DNA from: Acidobacteriota bacterium
GTDB taxonomy: Bacteria > Acidobacteriota > Holophagae > Holophagales > Holophagaceae
Assembly: GCA_021812805.1 (NCBI GenBank)
Contig: JAKAMQ010000008.1
Location: 1-36,100 of the forward strand
Direction: 5' to 3'
DNA length: 36,100 nucleotides
Program-made: the position numbers and the translations under genes
The notes under the pieces: generated by a model
Told to the model about the DNA's origin: nothing
The model's input: the letters and a program-made list of their open reading frames with translations, nothing else
Databases searched by the model: none
In this document: in pieces, positions 8,833 through 15,744 of the stretch
How the letters are laid out: each line of letters opens with the position of its first letter
Position numbering within the stretch: position 1 is the first letter of the stretch

Positions 8833-9561
8833 CTACACGCCGAAATAGCGGCGACGCTGGGCCACGAGAAGGGGACCGGCCATGGCGGGTCCCAGATCGC
8901 CCAGTTCCCGGAAAAGCCCGCCGGCCCTCGGCAGGAACACCTCCAGGATGGCGGTGTCGAACTGTCCCGCGGCGCCCTGTTCGAGGAATCCCACGGCCGT
9001 TGCGAGGGGCAGGGGTGGCTTGTAGGGGCGCTCCGAAACCAGGGCGTCGAACACATCCACCACCGTGAAGATCCTCGCCGCCATCGGGATGGCCTCCCCG
9101 GCAAGACGGCCGGGGTATCCAGCCCCGTCCCAACGCTCATGGTGGTGGGCGACCACGGGGGAGGCGTCAGCGAACCAATCGATCTCTCGAATCAGCTCGA
9201 GGCCCAGTTCGGGATGACGGTTCATCACCTGGCGGTCCTCCTCGGTCAGGGGCCCGGGCTTCAGCAGGATGGCGTCTGGAATGCCGATCTTCCCCACATC
9301 GTGGAGGAAGGCGCCCTTCATGAGGGACTGCATGGCCGCCCTGTCCAGATTGAGCGTCTCGCCCAGGCGGCTGCTCATCCACGCCACCCGCATGTTGTGG
9401 GCGCCCGTATCGTGGTCCCTCAGGGCTACGGCGTGGCCCAGGAGTTGCGCGGCATGGATGTGGGTCTCCGCCAGTTCCCTCCGGCAGGCGGGATCGATCC
9501 CCCGTCCCTCATCCCGGCTCCGGAGGCGCCGCAACCAGGTGGCCAAGCCCAGGCCGCCCAT
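8833..9561 (-). CDS. HD-GYP domain cyclic-di-GMP phosphodiesterase, stand-alone
   Basis: 242 residues. HD-GYP proteins hydrolyse cyclic-di-GMP (some act on 3'3'-cGAMP). Both signature motifs are intact: the metal-binding HD in FLHDVGKIGIPD, followed by HRPELG-like NRHPELGLELI, the histidine pair in VVAHHHERWDGAGYPGRL containing the GYP motif, and VVDVFDALVSERPYK. Only about 35 residues precede the catalytic domain, so there is no receiver or sensor domain; input must come from a partner or from expression. The start ATG is one nucleotide after the chrA stop (TGA-C-ATG), so this is the last gene of the packed minus-strand operon. It converges with the patatin gene with a 4-nt gap and no visible terminator. 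Confidence 0.93.
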   Translation of the reverse strand: MGGLGLATWLRRLRSRDEGRGIDPACRRELAETHIHAAQLLGHAVALRDHDTGAHNMRVAWMSSRLGETLNLDRAAMQSLMKGAFLHDVGKIGIPDAILLKPGPLTEEDRQVMNRHPELGLELIREIDWFADASPVVAHHHERWDGAGYPGRLAGEAIPMAARIFTVVDVFDALVSERPYKPPLPLATAVGFLEQGAAGQFDTAILEVFLPRAGGLFRELGDLGPAMAGPLLVAQRRRYFGV

Positions 9562-9562
9562 G

Positions 9563-10738
9563 TCACCGCACCAGGCCGGCCGCGCCCGCCAGCGCGCCCA
9601 GGCCCAGCACGAAGGCGGGATGCCACCGGAAGCGCAGCAGCAGGATCAGGGCGAGGAAGGCCAGCGCAATTCCGGAAAAGCCATGGATGGTGCCCTTGGC
9701 CAGAAGCAGGGCCGACCCGAAGATGAGGCCCACCACCACCGGCGAGAGACCTGCCAGCAGGTCCTTGGCCCGGCCCAGATCCTTCAGGCGGGTGTAGAAG
9801 TGGGACAACAGGCTCATCAGAGCCATGGCCGGGAGGAAGAGGGCCGCCGTGGCGACCAAGGCGCCCCCCACGCCCTGGACCCGGTAGCCCGCGAAGGTGG
9901 CCAGCACGGCGATAGGGCCCGGGGTGAGGTTGCTGATGGCCACGCCGTCCAGGAACTGCTGGGGGCTGAGCCAATGCAGGCGCTCGACCAGGCTCTGATG
10001 CAGGATGGGCACCAGCACGAAGCCCCCGCCGAAGAACACGAAGCCCACCTTCAGGAAGGTCCAGCCCAGGCCCAGCAGCGAGGACGCGGCCCCGGCGGCC
10101 GCAGGGGCGGGAAGCGCCAGCATCGCCGGAGCGGCGGGCGGGGAGGTCTCCGGCGCCTTCGAAGGGGATGGTCCTTTGGCCAGCCGGTCCCTGCCTAGCC
10201 AGAGGCCCACGGCGCCACCCGCCGCGAGGATGCTGAGGCTGTTCCATTTCAGGAGGGAGAGACCTAGCGCCAGGGCCAGCAAGAGGATCGCGGGAAGGGT
10301 GCGCACCGCCTTGCGGCCCATGGACCAGGCGGCGCTCAGGATGAGGGCGATGACCACCGGCCCGAGCCCGTGCAGGGCCGTCTGGAGCGCGGGGATTGAG
10401 TGGAAACTGAAGTAGAGCCAGGAAAGCAGGATCACCAGGATCACGGAGGGCGCGAGAAACGCCGCCGCGCAGGCCAGCCCGCCCAGGAAGCCGAAGAGCC
10501 GGTTTCCCACGAAGAGCGAGGCGTTCACGGCGAAGGGGCCGAGGATCTGCCCCAGGGCGACGCCATGGAGGAATTCCTCGAGATCCAGCAGTTTCCGCTT
10601 CCGGACCAGATCGTGCTCCATGAGCGCCACCACCGCCATGCCGCCCCCGAAGCCGATGGCCCCCAGGCGGAGAAACAGCCACACCAGCTCCCGGAGGCGG
10701 GGAGCCGGCCTGGACGCGGGATCGGGAGGGATCAGCAT
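9563..10738 (-). CDS. chrA: ChrA-family chromate/anion transporter
   Basis: 391 residues, a two-domain (long) CHR family inner-membrane protein. Each half repeats the CHR hallmark: FLRLGAIGFGGGMAVVALME with GVALGQILGPFAVNASLFVG in the first half, and FLKVGFVFFGGGFVLVPILHQ with GVAISNLTPGPIAVLATFAGY in the second. A Pro/Ala-rich linker (about residues 185-215) joins them, and 10-12 hydrophobic helices are evident. Known members export chromate in exchange or by proton-motive force; other anions are possible. The start has GGAG just upstream, 15 nt after the TolC-like stop. It is unusual to find it within a CDF-ferredoxin-TolC run, which suggests a role in anion or metal stress rather than dedicated chromate resistance (no chrB/chrF seen). 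Confidence 0.93.
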   Translation of the reverse strand: MLIPPDPASRPAPRLRELVWLFLRLGAIGFGGGMAVVALMEHDLVRKRKLLDLEEFLHGVALGQILGPFAVNASLFVGNRLFGFLGGLACAAAFLAPSVILVILLSWLYFSFHSIPALQTALHGLGPVVIALILSAAWSMGRKAVRTLPAILLLALALGLSLLKWNSLSILAAGGAVGLWLGRDRLAKGPSPSKAPETSPPAAPAMLALPAPAAAGAASSLLGLGWTFLKVGFVFFGGGFVLVPILHQSLVERLHWLSPQQFLDGVAISNLTPGPIAVLATFAGYRVQGVGGALVATAALFLPAMALMSLLSHFYTRLKDLGRAKDLLAGLSPVVVGLIFGSALLLAKGTIHGFSGIALAFLALILLLRFRWHPAFVLGLGALAGAAGLVR

Positions 10739-10753
10739 GGCGCTCCAGGGACC

Positions 10754-11929
10754 TCAGGGCAGCAGGTACTGGATTTCGGCGGTGAGGGCGTGCCGGGCCT
10801 GGATGCGTTTCAGGGCGGCCATCTGGGCCTCCAGGAGCTGGCGGCGGATGGGGAAGGCCTCCGAGGGCTGGTCCTGGCCCGAGGCCAGCCGTGCTTCGAC
10901 GGTGGCGAGGGCCCTCGAGAAATCGGGCACCGGCGTCACCTCCGAGGCCTTGCGGAAGCGGTACCACACCCCCAGGATGCGGGCGTCCAGCTCGGCCAGG
11001 GCCTGCCGCAGCTCCCCCCGGACCACCCGGATCTGAGCGTCGATGCTCTGCTTCAGGACGGCGCTCTCCCCCGGCCGGGGCAGCCGAACGGAGACGCCGA
11101 GCCGCAGGATGTGGTCCTCCGCCTCGGTGCCGTAGCTCGTCCGCAGGCTCCAGCGGGCCTGGGCCTGGGCCTCCTTCAGGCGCAGGCTCCGGGTCTCAAG
11201 GTCCGCCTGGGCCTGGAGGGCGCGCCGCAGCGGCCCCTGCCGGAGCCGGACCTGGATGTCCTCCTCGGGCACCGGCTGAACTACCCCGGGATCCGCCAGG
11301 GGCACCGGGGTGGCGGGCACATCGGCGAGGGCCACAATCGCGGCCCAGGCTTCGGCCATGCGCGTGCGGGCCTCGTCCAGATCCTGCTGGGCCTTCATGC
11401 GCTCGCCTTCCACCAGGTCCACCTGGTAGGCGGGTTCCTTCCCGTCCCGTGCGCGGCCGCGGGTGACCTCGAGCCAATGCTCCACCGTGGCCAGATCCGC
11501 CTCGCGGAGTGCGAGGGTGCGCTGGGCCAGCCAAGCTTCCAGGTAGCCGAACTTCACGCGGAGGGCCGCCTCCCGCCGGGCCGATTCCGCCAGCAGGGGG
11601 TGGGCCTGGCCGAGGCTGGCCTCCAGCTCGCCGCGAACCCGTGGCGCCAGGAAGAGGGGAAACTCGATCTCGGCGGCCTTGTCCGTGTAGGAGGGCAGGC
11701 CCGAGGGCCTCCGCGCGGCGCCCTCCAGGGAGACCGTCGGCCCCTCCCGGAGGAATCCCCGGGTGTCCTGGAGCTGCATCTGGAGGTCGGCGAGCCTGGA
11801 TTCCAGGCGGTACTGCTCAGTGGTCGGCCGCACCCGGGCGAGGAGGTCGGCATAGGAAAGCGGAGCCTGGGCCGCAGCAGGAAGGGCGAGCACCGCCGCC
11901 AGGACCCACGGGGAGCGGGGACGTTTCAC
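10754..11929 (-). CDS. TolC-like outer membrane efflux protein, short form
   Basis: 391 residues with signal peptide (WVLAAVLALPAAAQA). The protein is mostly long amphipathic helices rich in Ala, Glu, Gln and Arg (for example RREAALRVKFGYLEAWLAQRTLALREADLATVEHWLEVTRG and LKEAQAQARWSLRTSYG), with short strand segments, matching the outer-membrane-efflux fold but shorter than the usual 420-500 residues, as in CzcC-like channels. The start is GTG, overlapping the ferredoxin stop as GTGA. No adaptor or RND gene lies in this operon; the neighbouring exporters are a CDF protein and ChrA. It could therefore work with an adaptor encoded elsewhere, or with the pump at 1-4668. Family assignment is good, partner assignment is open. 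Confidence 0.85.
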   Translation of the reverse strand: MKRPRSPWVLAAVLALPAAAQAPLSYADLLARVRPTTEQYRLESRLADLQMQLQDTRGFLREGPTVSLEGAARRPSGLPSYTDKAAEIEFPLFLAPRVRGELEASLGQAHPLLAESARREAALRVKFGYLEAWLAQRTLALREADLATVEHWLEVTRGRARDGKEPAYQVDLVEGERMKAQQDLDEARTRMAEAWAAIVALADVPATPVPLADPGVVQPVPEEDIQVRLRQGPLRRALQAQADLETRSLRLKEAQAQARWSLRTSYGTEAEDHILRLGVSVRLPRPGESAVLKQSIDAQIRVVRGELRQALAELDARILGVWYRFRKASEVTPVPDFSRALATVEARLASGQDQPSEAFPIRRQLLEAQMAALKRIQARHALTAEIQYLLP

Positions 11930-12561
11930 AGTTTGACCTCATTCACCAACACGAACCCGTTGCGGCGGGCCAGGTCGCGGAGGAGGGGCAGAAAGGCCTG
12001 GATGTCCGACTGGCCCGTGGAGACCACGTCGAACCGCATGAAGGCGGGCGTCTTCTCCGCCAGGCCCTTGGCGGTGGGCACGTGGAGTTCCAAGTCCACG
12101 AGGTCCATGGGGTGGTCGGCGATGAGTTCCTGGAGTTGAAGGAGGAAGTGCTTGTCGCCGAAGGCCCCGGCGATCTCCAGGCGGGTGCGGCAGGTGAGGC
12201 GGCTGAGCGCCTCCTCCGCAGTGGCCCGGGCCTTCTGGGCCTCCTGCTTGCTGCGCTTGGTCTTGGCCTCCTTCTTCACGACCTGAAGGATCTTGTGCTC
12301 TCGCTCCACCCGGCGGACCAGATCCCGATCCGCGAAGCGAATGGCGTCCGTGGGGCACACCATGGCGCAGGTGGTGCACCCTACCATGCAGGCGTAGGGT
12401 TGAGTGACAATGGCCTTCCGATCTCTGATGTCATAGACGCCCCGGCCACAGGTGACGTAGCAGAGCTCGCAGCCGATGCAGGCTTGGAGATCCACGATGG
12501 GGTACCAGGGCACCTCCTCGCGGGGAATGCCGTGCCAGCGTTCAGGGGTGGGAATGGACAT
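11926..12561 (-). CDS. Two-[4Fe-4S] ferredoxin-type protein with extra C-terminal domain
   Basis: 211 residues from ATG 12561 (MSIPTPERWH); the longer track start runs back through the CDF gene and is not supported. The N-terminal half has two [4Fe-4S] motifs: CIGCELCYVTC (Cys28, 31, 34, 38) followed by GRGVYD, and CMVGCTTCAMVCP (Cys58, 62, 65, 69), with a CX3C first step in the second. A basic, helical linker (about 85-125, rich in Lys/Arg/Glu) leads to an unrecognised C-terminal domain of about 85 residues (FGDKHFLLQLQELIADHPMDLVDLELHVP...). No signal peptide, so cytoplasmic. The gene start lies 20 nt inside the CDF gene and its stop overlaps the TolC-like start. Likely an electron carrier or redox sensor for the operon; its partner is unknown. 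Confidence 0.85.
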   Translation of the reverse strand: MSIPTPERWHGIPREEVPWYPIVDLQACIGCELCYVTCGRGVYDIRDRKAIVTQPYACMVGCTTCAMVCPTDAIRFADRDLVRRVEREHKILQVVKKEAKTKRSKQEAQKARATAEEALSRLTCRTRLEIAGAFGDKHFLLQLQELIADHPMDLVDLELHVPTAKGLAEKTPAFMRFDVVSTGQSDIQAFLPLLRDLARRNGFVLVNEVKL

Positions 12562-13519
12562 GGCTTGTCTCTTTTGATGCACGGCCGTGATGCGTTTGAG
12601 GATCGACTTCTGAGTGGAGGAGGCAGTCTCCGCCCGTGACGGACTCGACCTGGATCGTGGCGTGATCGATGTGACAGTAGTGTTCGAGTCCATGAGCCAG
12701 GTCATGCACCAGGGCAGCGGCGTCAGTCTCGGGTTCGGCCACCAGATGCACGCTCAGGGCGGTGGAGGTGGTGGAGATCGCCCACACATGAAGGTGGTGG
12801 AGATCCCGCACACCGGGGGCCTCCAGCAGCAGTGTCCGGACCTGGCCCAGATCCACGTCCGCGGGGACGGCGTCCAGGGATAGATCCAGAGCGCTCCGGA
12901 ACAGGGGCCAGGACTGGACCATCACGAGAATGCCCACGACGAGCCCGATGGCCGGATCCAGCCAGAGCCATCCCGTGAGCAGAATGCCGATCCCTCCGGC
13001 CACCACCCCCAGGGAGACGGCAGCATCGCCCATCAGATGCAGGAAGGCTCCGCGCACATTCAGGTCCCCATGGCTGCCGCGGAGGAAGAAGAGGGCGCTG
13101 CCCAGGTTGATCAGGGTGCCCAGCCCGGCCACCACGATCATGGTCATGCCCTGGGAAGGCTCGGGGTGCCAGAGGCGCTGGAGGGATTCCCACAGAATGC
13201 CCCCCGTGGCCGCCAGCAGGAGCATCCCGTTGACCAGCGCCGCGAGGATGCCCGCGCGCCGGTAGCCGTAGGTGCGCCGTGCCGTGGCCTGCCGCCCCAC
13301 CAGCCAGGCCGCGAACCAGGAGAGCCCCAGGCCCAGCACATCCCCGAAGTTGTGGGCGCCATCCGCCACCAGCGACAGGGAGTGGCTGCGCAGGCCGTAG
13401 ACCACCTCCACCAGCAGGAAGGCGGTGTTCAGGAGGATGCCCGCCAGGAAGGCCCGGTTCATGGCCTCCGGAGCTGGTGCATGGCCGTGAGCATGGCCGT
13501 GAGCATGGTCGTGGCTCAT
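12542..13519 (-). CDS. Cation diffusion facilitator (CDF) family metal transporter, CzcD/ZitB-like
   Basis: 325 residues. CDF proteins export Zn2+, Co2+, Cd2+ or similar ions from cytoplasm to periplasm in exchange for protons. A His-rich N-terminus (HDHAHGHAHGH) precedes six transmembrane helices. The metal-binding pairs are visible: helix 2 carries DGAHNFGD and helix 5 carries HLMGDAAVS. The C-terminal cytoplasmic domain includes HHLHVWAISTTSTALSVHL and ends in a His-containing tail (HVHSHP). This pattern fits the Zn-CDF group. The start ATG overlaps the preceding small-protein stop as ATGA, and the last 20 nt overlap the ferredoxin start, so translation is coupled on both sides. Metal specificity within the zinc group is inference. 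Confidence 0.94.
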   Translation of the reverse strand: MSHDHAHGHAHGHAPAPEAMNRAFLAGILLNTAFLLVEVVYGLRSHSLSLVADGAHNFGDVLGLGLSWFAAWLVGRQATARRTYGYRRAGILAALVNGMLLLAATGGILWESLQRLWHPEPSQGMTMIVVAGLGTLINLGSALFFLRGSHGDLNVRGAFLHLMGDAAVSLGVVAGGIGILLTGWLWLDPAIGLVVGILVMVQSWPLFRSALDLSLDAVPADVDLGQVRTLLLEAPGVRDLHHLHVWAISTTSTALSVHLVAEPETDAAALVHDLAHGLEHYCHIDHATIQVESVTGGDCLLHSEVDPQTHHGRASKETSHVHSHP

Positions 13520-13953
13520 GGGTGCCTCGGTGAATGTTGGATGTCAAATACGGTGCCCCCCATCTGGACGGCAGCCTCCAGATCCTTGAGCCAGACACAC
13601 TCTAGGTTCCGATAATGATGGGCCTTCCCGGCGCCGTATCCACCCCAGGCCAGGAGCAGGATTCCCACCCCGGACGCGCTCCACCGGAGGAGCAGGATGC
13701 GCGGCCAGTCGGATGGGAGCAGGAGGGCTGCGGCCAGCAGGAGGAGCCCCACGATCAGGGCCGCGACGGCACGCCGCCGCCAGGGCCGGATCAGACGCTC
13801 GCGGACGGTCTGGCGGAGATCCCCGATCAGATCCATCTGCTCATCCCGGTTAAGGCTTCCCTGGGTCCGTTCGATCTCCAGTTTCTCCACGGCCTGTGCC
13901 AGGCGGCCCGTGTAGTCGTCCAGGTGCGCGGCGAACTCCTTGATGGTGGTCAT
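13516..13953 (-). CDS. Small two-helix membrane protein of unknown function
   Basis: 145 residues from ATG 13953, chosen because AGGAG lies eight bases upstream; the track ORF to 14640 runs through fmdE and is spurious. I do not recognise the family. The N-terminal 55 residues are a charged amphipathic helix (MTTIKEFAAHLDDYTGRLAQAVEKLEIERTQ...), then a basic patch RPWRRR, two hydrophobic helices (about 62-81 and 88-107) and a short C-terminal cytoplasmic tail (ECVWLKDLEAAVQMGGTVFDIQ). It lies 26 nt after fmdE and overlaps the CDF gene by 4 nt, so it is co-translated with the exporter and may be an accessory subunit. Function is not inferred beyond membrane location. Confidence 0.8.
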   Translation of the reverse strand: MTTIKEFAAHLDDYTGRLAQAVEKLEIERTQGSLNRDEQMDLIGDLRQTVRERLIRPWRRRAVAALIVGLLLLAAALLLPSDWPRILLLRWSASGVGILLLAWGGYGAGKAHHYRNLECVWLKDLEAAVQMGGTVFDIQHSPRHP

Positions 13954-13979
13954 GGCAGGCTCTCCTGGATGAGGTGGAT

Positions 13980-14600
13980 TCAAGCTTTGGATGGGGCGGC
14001 GGCCGAGCAGGGGATGCAGAGCCTTCGATCGCCCTGGGTGCGGCCATAGGCCGCCACGGTCACCTCGCCGCAGTGCTCGCAAAGGAAGATGTCGAAGGTT
14101 TCTCCGCTGCCGACGATGACCGGTCCCGATTCCACCTCGCCCACCTTCAGGAGCTGCCCCACGGGCGCGCTCATAACCCTTTGGATCAGGGGCTCCACAA
14201 CCTCCGAGGGGACCTGAGAGGCAGGTACGCCCTGCCTCCGATAGTCCAGAAAGAAGGGGCTCTGTCGCGAACCCATCTGCGCCTCCGCCCGGGGAGCCAC
14301 GCGCACCCGGCGCCCTGTGGCGCGGTCCACCAGGGTCAGGCCGAACTTGCCATAGCCCAGCTTCCGGATGTTGCCCTTGCCGAAGGTGCAGCCGGTGATC
14401 ATCTGCACGCCATCGGCGAAGCAGTGCGAGCAGTGGCCGTCCCCCAGCTCCAGGATGGCCTCGAGCTGGCCATCTGTGGATCGGGCGACACCCAGGGCAT
14501 CCAGCGCCGCAGCGCCGGCCCGCAGGCCCAGGGGCATGGCGGGGCACTTGTGGCCATGGAGAAGCTGTCCCGCGGAGAGGAAGGCGTGGGGATCGGTCAT
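13980..14600 (-). CDS. FmdE-family protein (formylmethanofuran dehydrogenase subunit E-like domain)
   Basis: 206 residues from ATG 14600 with GGGAG upstream. The FmdE fold is visible: GHKCPAMPLGLRAGAAALDALG at the N-terminus (Cys19), then DGHCSHCFADGVQMITGCTFGKGN (Cys57, 60, 71), and a C-terminal zinc-ribbon-like FLCEHCGEVTV...RRLCIPC. In methanogens FmdE sits with molybdenum or tungsten formylmethanofuran dehydrogenase; in bacteria related proteins occur near molybdenum enzymes and metal transporters, with unproved roles in metal or molybdopterin handling. No other formylmethanofuran gene is present here. It is the second gene of the packed operon, 76 nt after the regulator. Role: likely metal binding, otherwise unknown. 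Confidence 0.88.
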   Translation of the reverse strand: MTDPHAFLSAGQLLHGHKCPAMPLGLRAGAAALDALGVARSTDGQLEAILELGDGHCSHCFADGVQMITGCTFGKGNIRKLGYGKFGLTLVDRATGRRVRVAPRAEAQMGSRQSPFFLDYRRQGVPASQVPSEVVEPLIQRVMSAPVGQLLKVGEVESGPVIVGSGETFDIFLCEHCGEVTVAAYGRTQGDRRLCIPCSAAAPSKA

Positions 14601-14666
14601 GGGACTCCCGGCGCGGCGTGGTTTCAGCCGCCATGCACAAGATCCGCCCACCCCAGGCTGCGGGCC

Positions 14667-14680
14667 TTGTCTTGGATCAA
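14667..14680. promoter_or_regulatory. Weak FNR/Crp-like operator upstream of fmdE
   Basis: The plus-strand sequence TTGTCTTGGATCAA (minus: TTGATCCAAGACAA) resembles the FNR/Dnr box TTGAT-N4-ATCAA, with one perfect half-site and two mismatches in the other. It lies between the Crp-like gene stop and fmdE, about 70 nt before the fmdE start, where a promoter operator would be expected. The match is weak and could be chance. Confidence 0.25.
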
Positions 14681-15609
14681 GTCCGGTCGGAATCCATCCC
14701 CGAAGCCAGGTGCCGGAGTGCGTCCAGCCGAATCACCTGGTACTTGCCCGGGCCCAGGCGGTGCAGAACGCCCCTGCGCACCAGCAGGGCCAGAGCCCGG
14801 GACAAGGAAGCGGGAGTCAAGCCGATGGCATCCGCGAAGGCCTGGGAGGTTCCAGGGATGGCGACCATGGGGTAGGGGCCGCCGGGCACGAGAGGTTCCA
14901 GGGCCGAAGCCACCCGGTTCACAGCGCTGCGGATGGAGAGATGTTCGATCGTGTCGAAGGCCTTGCGGAGCTGCCGCGCCAGGAGCGCCAGGAGCGCCAT
15001 GCTGATGCGGGGATCCTTCATGGCGGCTTCGAGGTCCTGGCGATGGACGATCCGCACGCGGGAGGCCTCCAGGGCCTCCACACTGGCGGGATAGCCCACT
15101 CCATCGAAGAAGGGCGCGAACCCCAGCACATCGCCGGGTCCGAACCGGATGAGGGTGGCGTTACGGCCATCCTCGAAGGTCCGGATGGCCCGGAGCAGCC
15201 CGTGTTCCACCTGCACGAGCCGATCTGCGGGATCTCCTTCGTGCCAGAGGAATCCGCCCTTGCGCAGGGGCACCGTCCTCGCATGGGCTTCGAGCAGGCT
15301 TATGAACGCCTGAGGGCCGCTCATCGAAACAGGAGAAAGGGCAGATGCGGGACGTGCGGGAGCGCGGACCTCGATGGCGAATTGTCCGGTTCGGGTCAAA
15401 CGGATGGCGCGGGCGCGTCCGGGTTCCAGCGCCACCAGACCTTTGGCCTGGAGGCGCCCGAGGTACTCGCGTGCGGAGGCAGCCGTGGTCCAGCCCAAAG
15501 CGGCGGCAAGCTCGCGCAGTGTTGGGGGCAGTCTGTCGCCGGGCCAACCTCCCAGGACATGAAGCACCCGGGATTCAGTGGCGGTGAGAGCAGATCCAGA
15601 CTGGGCCAT
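14677..15609 (-). CDS. Transcription regulator: LexA-type winged helix fused to Crp/Fnr protein
   Basis: 310 residues from ATG 15609; the track extension to 16050 crosses the Rieske gene and is spurious. Residues about 8-72 (LTATESRVLHVL...LPPTLRELAAALGW...LGRLQAKGLVALEPGRARAIRL) match the LexA N-terminal winged-helix pattern. Residues about 98-215 form a cyclic-nucleotide-binding fold (LWHEGDPADRLVQVEHGLLRAIRTFEDGRNATLIRFGPGDVLGF), followed by a long dimer helix and a Crp-type helix-turn-helix (about 225-300, TSQAFADAIGLTPASLSRALALLVRRGVL). FNR-type N-terminal cysteines are absent, so the effector is not an obvious Fe-S cluster. Neither ATG 15609 nor the internal ATG 15324 (which would give a plain Crp protein) has a good ribosome site; the conserved LexA-like domain favours 15609. 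It heads the minus-strand operon and is divergent from the Rieske/cytochrome operon. Confidence 0.88.
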   Translation of the reverse strand: MAQSGSALTATESRVLHVLGGWPGDRLPPTLRELAAALGWTTAASAREYLGRLQAKGLVALEPGRARAIRLTRTGQFAIEVRAPARPASALSPVSMSGPQAFISLLEAHARTVPLRKGGFLWHEGDPADRLVQVEHGLLRAIRTFEDGRNATLIRFGPGDVLGFAPFFDGVGYPASVEALEASRVRIVHRQDLEAAMKDPRISMALLALLARQLRKAFDTIEHLSIRSAVNRVASALEPLVPGGPYPMVAIPGTSQAFADAIGLTPASLSRALALLVRRGVLHRLGPGKYQVIRLDALRHLASGMDSDRT

Positions 15610-15625
15610 ATAAAAGTATGGTCCA
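15602..15625. promoter_or_regulatory. Inverted repeat over the regulator start codon, candidate autoregulatory operator
   Basis: TGGGCCATA-TAAAAG-TATGGTCCA is an inverted repeat with eight of nine positions paired and a 6-nt AT spacer. It covers the start codon of the LexA-Crp gene and lies in the 135-nt divergent region shared with the Rieske operon. A dimeric regulator bound there could repress its own gene and affect the divergent promoter. No ribosome site precedes the ATG, so a leaderless transcript is possible. Function is inferred from position and symmetry only. Confidence 0.4.
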
Positions 15626-15744
15626 CTTCGAACCCCATGCGCGATCCCAGATGTGATCCGTTCCACCCCGGTTCCGCAGAACCCGGAGAGGCGGGCGACT
15701 ACCATGGACATGCGGCCATGGACGTAGGTTGCAGCAGGTTCTGG

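Noticed and set aside
10400-12139. Plus-strand ORF of 579 residues across chrA and the TolC-like gene
   Set aside because: Shadow of two recognised minus-strand genes; translation is Gly/Gln/Leu-rich without domains.
13480-13517. Repeated CATGGCCGTGAG / CATGGTCGTGGCTCAT units as a short tandem repeat element
   Set aside because: They encode the His-rich N-terminus of the CDF protein (HDHAHGHAHGH), normal for metal transporters.
13954-14640. ORF 13516..14640 as one 374-residue protein
   Set aside because: The N-terminal 229 residues are an out-of-frame shadow of fmdE; a strong AGGAG site marks the real start at 13953.
14601-15744. Plus-strand ORF 14368..16170 as one 600-residue protein
   Set aside because: Only the last 141-150 residues have the Rieske fold; the rest is antisense to the LexA-Crp and FmdE genes.
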